From an uncultured Muribaculaceae bacterium (GTDB taxonomy: Bacteria > Bacteroidota > Bacteroidia > Bacteroidales > Muribaculaceae), in contig CANQRV010000014.1 in the NCBI GenBank assembly GCA_947626355.1, positions 1 through 48,699 of the forward strand: a stretch of 48,699 bases of DNA. Reading direction: 5' to 3'. The notes beneath the pieces are model-generated. The model was not told the DNA's origin and searched no databases. It saw only the letters and a program-made list of their open reading frames with translations. Positions within the stretch are counted from its first letter, which is position 1, and each line of letters begins with the position of its first letter. The position numbers were made by a program, and so were the translations under genes. This document shows positions 41,538-48,699 of this stretch, one piece after another.

Positions 41538-41545
41538 CAAAATTA
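41538..41545 (-). promoter_or_regulatory. -7 box TAATTTTG for rho
   Basis: Full match to TAnnTTTG on the minus strand, 225 nt upstream of the rho start. The stretch from 41546 to 41638 shows nothing I can identify. Confidence 0.65.
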
Positions 41546-41638
41546 CAAAAACAAATCAATATATGCAAATACCGGGAGCAATTCCATTTCCGGTTGATGT
41601 CTTTGCCCGGATATTCTTACCGGCATAATAATTAGTAT

Positions 41639-41913
41639 TCAATCAGTGTCACAACGGCTTCTATCAGTTTTTTCTGTTTTCGGACGCAGCATCGCATACA
41701 GTTCGGCATCACAATACACGAAATCTTCGTAATCTCCCGACTGCCTGTTCTCAAACAGAGTCATGAAAGTCTTCCCATGTGCGATGTCCAACCTTCCCGT
41801 TCTGTGATATTCACCTTTAGCATTATAGTCGCTTCTTCCAGAGTGTCGGCAGCTCGCTGTATGCGATATCGGATCAGGTTGATGCGGTGTTCTTCTGAAA
41901 GTCGGTCCATCAT
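41639..41913 (-). pseudogene. HEPN-domain toxin (UPF0332-like), decayed
   Basis: The N-terminal frame from ATG 41913 reads MMDRLSEEHRINLIRYRIQR then AADTLEEATIMLK, like the start of UPF0332 HEPN proteins. It stops after a shifted stretch near 41760. The C-terminal part continues in another frame as TFMTLFENRQSGDYEDFV then YCDAELYAMLRPKTE, which matches the C-terminal helix region (xxRQxGDYxDF) of the same family, ending at TGA 41641-41639. The middle containing the RNase-type R-x4-H region is missing. It overlaps the MNT remnant stop by ATGA, the standard arrangement of MNT-HEPN toxin-antitoxin pairs. Confidence 0.72.
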
Positions 41914-42089
41914 AAAATCAGGCCTTCGTTGGCGACATTGATAGTGAAAGGCGTTCGCATCCTCTCCCAGATACTCTTAAGCACCACCAGAGGCGATACA
42001 CTTACATTGTTTTCCAGTTCGATACCGTAGAGCCGGTCGAAAATCTCAATTTTTCGTTCGGCAAAAGACCTGTCGAAAAACGGGGAGTA
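41910..42089 (-). pseudogene. MNT-type nucleotidyltransferase antitoxin, C-terminal remnant
   Basis: An open frame with no start reads FDRSFAERKIEIFDRLYGIE, then LENNVSVSPLVVLKSIWERM, then RTPFTINVANEGLIL and stop. The ending W-x3-R-x-TPF-x-NV-x-EG-x-x-L is the typical C-terminus of small nucleotidyltransferases paired with HEPN toxins. The N-terminal GSRARG/DxD catalytic half is gone: an in-frame TAG lies at 42092-42090, where the sequence joins the opposite-strand Schlafen-type gene. Confidence 0.7.
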
Positions 42090-42091
42090 CT

Positions 42092-43477
42092 ATATCGGAT
42101 CCGGATAAAATCGAGACCGACTTCTTCAATATCCTCAACAATCGTCAGAAGGTGAGCAGTAATATCCTTTTCGACAGCGATTTCCGACCGGTCGAGGTGG
42201 ATGGTAAGACTGTGGTCTATATTTCCGTTCCGGAAGCCGACTATCATAGGAAGCCAATCTATATCAACGATGATATCGCCAACGGCTCTTTCAAGCGTAG
42301 CCATGAAGGAGACCGACGTCTCGACCGCGAGACATTGGCCATGATGCTTCGCGACAGCACCGATGACATCGACAGTCAGATTCTGGAGCATTATGACATG
42401 AACGACATTGACGAGGAGACGCTTCGTGGCTATAGGGTGGTCTTCAATATCGCTAATCCTGACCACAACTATGCAGATCTCGACGACAAGGAATTCCTCT
42501 ACAGAATGGGTGGATATGACTACGACCGCCATAAGGGCATCGAGGGCCTTACCATGGCCGGATTGATGATGTTCGGCAAAGGCACTCCTGTCGAGAAGCG
42601 TTTCCCGTTGTTCAGAATGGACTATCTTGACCTCATCGGCGTGAGACGTGGCGGTGATCTCAAATGGAACGACCGCCTCACATACGATGGCCGTTGGGAA
42701 AACAATCTCTATAATTTCGTTACGATGTCTTTACGCAAGCTTCTGTTTACACTCCCTTCCGAGGGCCGGATAGTGGGGAAGGCCCGACGTGATGGTGGTG
42801 CGCTATATGACGGTGTGCGCGAGGCTGTGATCAATTCATTGACTTACTCTGATTTCCAGACGGAAGGTGTGTTGCGCATTGACCGGCGCGACGATGAGAT
42901 CATCATCCGGAACCCAGGCTTGCTGAGAATTTCCGCGGAACGTATCTATAATGGCGACTTCACTCATGCCCGAAACCGAAATATCCAGAAGATGTTTCGT
43001 ATGATCGGCTATGGCGACAATATCGGTTCCGGATTCCAGAAAATACTTGCGGCATGGAATACTCTCGGATTCTTGCGTCCCGACCTCAAGGAGCTTGAGG
43101 ATGTTAAGGAGGTGTGGCTCACCTTGCCTCTTGTTGAAATAGGTAAAGAAGAGGAAGAAATAAGTAAGGTGGGGGAAGAAGTACCTAAATATGTTTCAAT
43201 TGTAAATTCAACTGTAGCTTCAACTGTAAATTCAACTGTAGATTCAACAGTAAATTCTCTCAATAATATTCTTTGTAACAATGAATACACAGATATTCAA
43301 TTGGTTATAATCCGGAAGATGATGGAGGATCCGAATATTACAATTGCTGGACTTTCAACTGTAACTGGATTGGATCGCAATGCCGTAAATTATCAGTTGA
43401 GAAAGTTGAGGAGGATAATAAATATCGAAAGAGTTGGTTCAGACAAAAAAGGAAGCTGGAAATTATTACCCAAATGA
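42092..43477 (+). pseudogene. Schlafen/AlbA_2-type ATP-binding regulator, 5'-truncated
   Basis: Homology to the family starts abruptly at ISDPDKIETDFFNILNNRQK (42092); intact members have about 80 residues of AlbA_2 domain with ExK and G-G-x-I-x-x-G motifs before this. What remains: the rest of AlbA_2 (VEVDGKTVVYISVPEADYHRKP), an HATPase_c_4 domain (REAVINSLTYSDF, IIIRNPGLLR, GYGDNIGSGFQKI), a repetitive Ser/Thr/Val/Asn linker (12-nt repeats at 43196-43255) and a winged HTH (TIAGLSTVTGLDRNAVNYQLRKLRRI). A GTG at 42152 could start a 441-residue product but there is no promoter box. GC is lower than the surrounding genes. Confidence 0.78.
43196..43255 (+). repeat. 12-nt tandem repeat, five units, in-frame
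   Basis: Five units of the type TCAACTGTAAAT encode S-T-V-N/A/D repeats in the linker before the winged HTH. Length changes here would stay in frame. Confidence 0.85.
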
Positions 43478-43517
43478 ACGCCAATTGTCGTACAGAAGAT
43501 ATGTCAGCATCGCTGTA

Positions 43518-43601
43518 TGGGACAAATAAATTCGAGGTAAGGGCAAGCAAACCCGGAATTGGGGCAAATAACCGTGACGCTGGGGCAAGTAAATCCGTCT
43601 A
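43518..43601. repeat. 21-bp tandem repeat, four imperfect units
   Basis: Four consecutive 21-nt units (starts 43518, 43539, 43560, 43581) share GGGGCAA.TAA or close variants. On the minus strand they read as heptapeptides with C-P at fixed places (FTCPSVT, VICPNSG, FACPYLE, FICPIQR), but no start or gene context supports translation. The array fills the gap between the truncated regulator and tilS. Confidence 0.75.
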
Positions 43602-43607
43602 TTTCGG

Positions 43608-44939
43608 TTATTTCCGGCGGAGGCGGTAGGCGAGGGGATGGGCGGCGCTCACCAGGTGGTTGCGCGAGCGGCGCAGGCCCTCGGCCCACTCCACTTCGCC
43701 GCTCTCTTTATACTCGACTACCCATACCTCGCGGCGACGAGACGGCGTGACGCCTCCTTCTTTCATTATATCCGACAGTTTCCGGCTCCCTCTCATGCCC
43801 AGCGGCTGCATCCTGTCGCCCTCTCTAAAACGGCGCAATACATATTTCTCCGGACTCTCATTTGTCCAGAAAGTGCCGTTGCCCCTCTCGGCCTTTATCT
43901 CTTCCAGAAGCCCGGGACGCATTTCCACAACCTCCCACTCGAAGACTGTCGAGGCGTCCTCCTCATCGGGGACTGCCTCGCGCAGATGTAGCCCGTCGCC
44001 GCGCTCCTCAAGGATATGGGTGTCGCTGCGCCACAGCCGTCCGGCGCGTCTCGAACTTTCGATGGCGGTTGAGATGTCGTGCATCATGCGTCCCGAAAAC
44101 CCGGCTTCTTCCAGAAATCGGTGAAGCAGCGTGCGCGTGTCGGCGAAGGCATCGATGGTCCGGAATGTCAGGAGCCGGCCGGGCTCCGAGCCGCGGGAGG
44201 CGAGCGCCGAGGCGACGGCGGCATCCACTATCGCCGCCTCGCGCCGGAGGTTGTCGGTGGTGGTGGCCAGCGCCTTGTCGGCGCCGGGCCAGCGGCTGCG
44301 TAGCAGCGGCATGATCTCATTGCGTAGGAAATTGCGCCGGTAGTCTGATTCGAGATTGGTGGCGTCGGTCACGTAGTCCTGACCCCTTGCGGCTAGATAT
44401 CCGAGGATCTCGCGTCGCGATATGGCGAGCAGAGGACGAAGCACCCGGCCGTTGTCGGCGTCCATGCCCCTGAGCCCTCGGCTTCCGGCGCCGCGCAGCA
44501 CGTTGAGCAGCATGGTCTCGGCGTTGTCGTCGGCGTTGTGGCCGGTAGCCAGCCGGTCGGCGCCGGTATCGGTGAGCAGCCTGAAAAACCATTTATACCT
44601 CAGCTCGCGGCAGGCCATCTCCAGCGACACCCCCTTATTGTCGCGCATATACCTCTCCACATTGAAGTCGATGCGAAAGAGGGGAACTCCCAGGCGGCCG
44701 CACAGACGCTCTACGAAGAGGGCGTCGCTGTCGGAGGCTTCGCCGCGGAGGTGGAAGTTGCAATGGGCGGCTGTAAGCTCCACGGCCCCGCTCTCGCGCA
44801 GCGCCAGCATGAGCGCCACGCTGTCGGGGCCTCCGCTGAGCGCCGCCACAATCGACGGGCGCTCCACCTGGAGCCCGGCGAGCGCCTGCGCCACGGCGCT
44901 CCTTATCCTTTCTGACGCATTCTCTTCATGTCGTGCCAT
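43608..44939 (-). CDS. tilS: tRNA(Ile)-lysidine synthase
   Basis: A 443-residue ATP-dependent enzyme that modifies C34 of the CAU anticodon of tRNA-Ile2 to lysidine. The PP-loop motif SGGPDS is at residues 35-40, followed by AAHCNFHLRGEASDSDALFV, ATGHNADDNAETML and RPLLAISRREI. TilS substrate-binding and C-terminal domains complete it. The start at 44939 gives MARHEENASERI directly before the PP-loop domain; the upstream open frame runs through the promoter and was rejected. Promoter at 44997-45004. Confidence 0.95.
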   Translation of the reverse strand: MARHEENASERIRSAVAQALAGLQVERPSIVAALSGGPDSVALMLALRESGAVELTAAHCNFHLRGEASDSDALFVERLCGRLGVPLFRIDFNVERYMRDNKGVSLEMACRELRYKWFFRLLTDTGADRLATGHNADDNAETMLLNVLRGAGSRGLRGMDADNGRVLRPLLAISRREILGYLAARGQDYVTDATNLESDYRRNFLRNEIMPLLRSRWPGADKALATTTDNLRREAAIVDAAVASALASRGSEPGRLLTFRTIDAFADTRTLLHRFLEEAGFSGRMMHDISTAIESSRRAGRLWRSDTHILEERGDGLHLREAVPDEEDASTVFEWEVVEMRPGLLEEIKAERGNGTFWTNESPEKYVLRRFREGDRMQPLGMRGSRKLSDIMKEGGVTPSRRREVWVVEYKESGEVEWAEGLRRSRNHLVSAAHPLAYRLRRK

Positions 44940-44996
44940 ATATTCTGCCTGCGGCGCCCGGTGGTTTTTCCATTGCTTTTTGTCGCCGCATCCTTG

Positions 44997-45024
44997 CAAA
45001 ATTAAAATAAATTCATTAATTTTG
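44997..45024. promoter_or_regulatory. Mirror-image divergent promoters of tilS and rubrerythrin
   Basis: TAATTTTG on the minus strand (44997-45004) and TAATTTTG on the plus strand (45017-45024) face outward from a perfect 12-bp inverted repeat, TTGCAAAATTAA at 44995-45006 with its complement at 45015-45026. Each box matches TAnnTTTG exactly. A dimeric regulator or shared polymerase competition is possible. Confidence 0.7.
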
Positions 45025-45087
45025 CAATAGGGTTGTGCTTCCGCATCCCTTGATTCAGTTGTCAAACTTTTTAAAATACAATATATT

Positions 45088-45639
45088 ATGGCAAAAGAAT
45101 GGATATGCACCATCTGCGGCTATGTGGCCGAGGGTGAGAATCCGCCGGCAAAGTGCCCCCAGTGTGGCGCTCCGGCTTCCAAGTTCAAGGAGCTCGACAA
45201 GAGCGCGCTTCTGCAGTTTGTGACAGAGCATGAGATCGGCGTCGCCAAGGACGTTGACGACGAGATGAAGAAAGACCTCAACAACCATTTCATGGGTGAG
45301 TGTACAGAGGTAGGTATGTATCTGGCTATGTCGCGTCAGGCCGACCGCGAGGGCTATCCCGAGGTGGCCGAGGCTTTCAAGCGCTATGCCTTCGAGGAGG
45401 CAGAGCATGCCGCCAAGTTTGCCGAGCTTCTCGGCGACGTGGTATGGGATACCAAGACCAACCTTGAGAAGCGCATGCAGGCTGAGGCCGGAGCCAACGC
45501 CGACAAGATGCGCATCGCAAAGAACGCCAAGGCCCAGAACCTCGACGCCATCCACGACACCGTGCATGAGATGGCCAAGGACGAGGCTCGCCACGGTCAG
45601 GGTTTCCAGGGTCTTTACAACCGCTATTTCGGCAAATAA
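45088..45639 (+). CDS. Reverse rubrerythrin (rubredoxin domain first)
   Basis: A 183-residue peroxide-scavenging protein. The N-terminal rubredoxin-like FeS4 site uses Cys7, Cys10, Cys23 and Cys26 (WICTICGYV.., KCPQCGA). It precedes the four-helix diiron domain with E-x-x-H type ligands ([36 protein letters not shown]). The order is reversed compared with classical rubrerythrin, as in Clostridium and Bacteroides NADH-peroxidase types. It protects an anaerobe from H2O2. It has a strong promoter (45017-45024) and its own terminator. Confidence 0.95.
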   Translation: MAKEWICTICGYVAEGENPPAKCPQCGAPASKFKELDKSALLQFVTEHEIGVAKDVDDEMKKDLNNHFMGECTEVGMYLAMSRQADREGYPEVAEAFKRYAFEEAEHAAKFAELLGDVVWDTKTNLEKRMQAEAGANADKMRIAKNAKAQNLDAIHDTVHEMAKDEARHGQGFQGLYNRYFGK

Positions 45640-45667
45640 TAATCCGAAGCAATACCCGCATAAAGGT

Positions 45668-45705
45668 GCCGGGCCGTCTCCCCGATGGCCCGGCGCTCTT
45701 TTTTT
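45668..45705 (+). terminator. Intrinsic terminator of the rubrerythrin gene
   Basis: GCCGGGCC (45668-45675) pairs with GGCCCGGC (45687-45694) and is followed by a run of seven T. Confidence 0.9.
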
Positions 45706-45710
45706 ACCCC

Positions 45711-45724
45711 TTCACCCTTCATTC
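45711..45724. repeat. Heptamer pair TTCACCC-TTCATTC
   Basis: Two related heptamers directly after the terminator T run and 6 nt before the ruvX ATG. Same family as the arrays at 2776, 10873, 20544 and 35533. Confidence 0.5.
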
Positions 45725-45730
45725 TTAACA

Positions 45731-46144
45731 ATGGGCAGAATCCTCGCCATCGACTATGGCCGTAAACGTTGCGGCGTGGCTGTGACCGACACGCTTCAGA
45801 TCGCCGCCAATGGCCTTCCCACCCAACGCACCTGCGACCTGATGGACTTCATCAAGGACTATGTCTCTCGCGAACCCGTCGACCTCCTCGTGGTGGGGGA
45901 ACCCCGCACCATGAGCGGCGGACCCAGCGAGAGCATGCGCTTCATCACCCCCTTCCTACGCCGCCTCGCCCGCGAGATGCCCGACCTCAAGGTGGTGATG
46001 CACGACGAGCGCTTCACTTCCACCATCGCCCACCGGGAGATGATTGCCGCAGGCATGAAGAAGTCTGACCGCCGGCGCAAGGAGCTTGCCGACGAGATGG
46101 CTGCCGTCCTGATACTCACCGGGTATCTCGAAAGCCGCAGATAA
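45731..46144 (+). CDS. ruvX: Holliday-junction-resolvase-like protein YqgF/RuvX
   Basis: A 137-residue RNase H-fold nuclease, normal length. Catalytic positions are Asp8 in AIDYGRKRCGVA, the Glu in VVGEPRTMSG and the acidic end of VMHDERFTS. The family acts in 16S rRNA 5' maturation and possibly in Holliday junction processing. The start ATG at 45731 is fixed by the conserved MGRILAIDYG beginning; the frame upstream runs through the rubrerythrin gene. No consensus promoter box is visible between the terminator and the start. Confidence 0.93.
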   Translation: MGRILAIDYGRKRCGVAVTDTLQIAANGLPTQRTCDLMDFIKDYVSREPVDLLVVGEPRTMSGGPSESMRFITPFLRRLAREMPDLKVVMHDERFTSTIAHREMIAAGMKKSDRRRKELADEMAAVLILTGYLESRR

Positions 46145-46200
46145 CGTTTTTTTAACACGCTTTAAGTCTCGGTCCGACTCCTTGACGCGATTTTTTTTCG

Positions 46201-46208
46201 TACCTTTG
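46201..46208 (+). promoter_or_regulatory. -7 box TACCTTTG for def-ettA
   Basis: Full match to TAnnTTTG, 64 nt before the def start, with TTGA 16 nt upstream. Confidence 0.7.
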
Positions 46209-46271
46209 TGGTGCGAAATGTGCCTTTTCTTCTATTGGCCGCTTCTATAAAAAGATATAAACCTGTAAATC

Positions 46272-46829
46272 ATGATTCTACCGATATTTCTCTATGGTCA
46301 GCCGGTGCTTCGGCGCGAGACCGACGACATCGAACCCTCGTATCCGGAGCTTCAGAAGCTGGTTGCCGACATGTGGGAGACCATGTATCACTCCGACGGC
46401 GTGGGTCTTGCCGCTCCGCAGATAGGGCGCGCCATCAGCCTCATCGTCATCGACGGTTCCCCGTTCGCCGATACCTTCCCGGAATGCGACGGACTGAAGA
46501 TGGTGCTTGTGAATCCCGACCTCGAGGTCATCGAGGATGCTCCCGCCGTGTCGCGCGAGGAGGGTTGCCTCTCGCTTCCGGGCCTTTCGGAGCCGGTGAG
46601 GCGCTTCGAGCATGTCAGGCTCAACTGGCTCGACGAGAACTTCGTCGAACACGAGAAGGAGTTCACCGGTTTCGCCGCCAGAATCATCCAGCATGAATAC
46701 GACCATCTGCTCGGCACGGTCTACACCGACCGCGTGTCGCCCATCCGCAAGCAGCTGATCCGCAACAAACTCAACAATATCGCCAGGGGGAAGGTGAAAT
46801 GCGACTACCGTGTGAAGGCCGCCCACTGA
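46272..46829 (+). CDS. def: Peptide deformylase
   Basis: A 185-residue metalloenzyme that removes the formyl group from nascent proteins. The three motifs are intact: GVGLAAPQIG (43-52), EEGCLSLP with metal ligand Cys99, and QHEYDHL with His141, Glu142 and His145. The start MILPIFLYGQPVLR is typical for Bacteroidota. Followed 47 nt later by ettA, so both translation-linked genes are probably co-transcribed. Confidence 0.97.
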   Translation: MILPIFLYGQPVLRRETDDIEPSYPELQKLVADMWETMYHSDGVGLAAPQIGRAISLIVIDGSPFADTFPECDGLKMVLVNPDLEVIEDAPAVSREEGCLSLPGLSEPVRRFEHVRLNWLDENFVEHEKEFTGFAARIIQHEYDHLLGTVYTDRVSPIRKQLIRNKLNNIARGKVKCDYRVKAAH

Positions 46830-46876
46830 TTTCCCCGGCTATCTGATTCGCTACATCTCATAAACAACGATATAAC

Positions 46877-48561
<1,685 letters not shown>

Positions 48562-48565
48562 CGTC

Positions 48566-48595
48566 GGCGGGGCGTCCTCATCCGGACGCCCCGCC
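48566..48595 (+). terminator. GC-rich hairpin after ettA
   Basis: GGCGGGGCGTCC (48566-48577) is perfectly complementary to 48584-48595 (loop TCATCC), 5 nt past the stop. No T run follows, so termination may be partial. Confidence 0.7.
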
Positions 48596-48671
48596 TCCGC
48601 TCCACACATCCTGGATATACCATATGGGAACTTCTATAAATTAAATATTTGCATATCAGAGAAATAATTCG

Positions 48672-48679
48672 TATCTTTG
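48672..48679 (+). promoter_or_regulatory. -7 box TATCTTTG for a gene starting at the right edge
   Basis: TATCTTTG matches TAnnTTTG and TTTG at 48648-48651 lies 20 nt upstream as a -33 element. This is the best complete promoter in the window. An ATG occupies the last three bases (48697-48699) and is probably the start of the next gene. Confidence 0.75.
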
Positions 48680-48699
48680 TGTAAAAATTATAAGATATG

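Noticed and set aside
43504..43689. Small Cys/Pro-rich protein gene on the minus strand
   Set aside because: No promoter, start context or homologue recognised; the frame is a by-product of the 21-bp repeats and overlaps tilS.

Overview
The window looks like a chromosome segment of a Bacteroidales bacterium, probably a GC-rich gut lineage such as Muribaculaceae (family-level placement is inference). The support is internal. Many genes are preceded by the Bacteroidota promoter box TAnnTTTG and lack Shine-Dalgarno sites. There is an RND efflux operon ending in a PG0541-type accessory gene, a Porin_10-type porin, a BspA-like leucine-rich-repeat protein with a type IX secretion tail, a CarboxypepD_reg/TonB receptor, an rnf operon led by an RseC-type gene, and a Rho with a very long disordered insert.

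Layout. 1-2.7 kb: a 185-nt repeat carrying a hairpin and a promoter, then the divergent tdh/kbl pair for threonine breakdown. 2.8-9.4 kb: a five-gene tripartite efflux operon (tetR, tolC-like, membrane fusion lipoprotein, AcrB-like pump, PG0541-like), reading leftward. 9.4-13.9 kb: a secreted glycoside-hydrolase-like protein, a solute-binding-domain protein and a porin. 14.1-17.4 kb: an LRR surface protein cut by one in-frame stop, the second copy of the 185-nt repeat, and a DUF4301 protein. 17.5-24.5 kb: a RelA/SpoT homologue coupled to a coiled-coil lipoprotein, an alpha/beta hydrolase and a TonB-dependent receptor. 24.7-27.3 kb: a periplasmic HMA-type metal-binding protein, translationally coupled to an SDR dehydrogenase that carries a C-terminal zinc ribbon, then a two-domain lipoprotein.

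27.5-29.3 kb is a decaying patch: a truncated vsr, GTAGGG-headed palindromes, and an AAA-ATPase/nuclease-type gene broken by a stop codon and an apparent internal deletion. Next come tRNA-His and the rseC-rnfBCDGEA operon (29.6-35.0 kb). A promoter-to-terminator interval at 35.3-35.5 kb looks like an unannotated small RNA gene. 35.6-41.3 kb reads leftward as rho, ybaK, aroC, a YhcC-type radical SAM gene and a TlpA-like thioredoxin. 41.6-43.5 kb is a second decayed patch, where a MNT-HEPN toxin-antitoxin remnant and a Schlafen/AlbA_2-type regulator meet head to head and both lack their 5' ends. 43.6-48.6 kb is housekeeping: tilS, reverse rubrerythrin, ruvX/yqgF, def, and ettA with a frameshift in a run of seven C.

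No clearly new multi-gene system is proven here. The most promising leads are the HMA/SDR-zinc-ribbon pair beside a TonB receptor with a His/Gly/Pro tail, the head-to-head MNT-HEPN/Schlafen scar, the repeated hairpin-promoter element, the candidate small RNA and the long Rho insert with its C-rich leader. Several interrupted genes (one TAG, one TAA, one homopolymer slip) could be true decay or sequence error, and raw reads would settle which.
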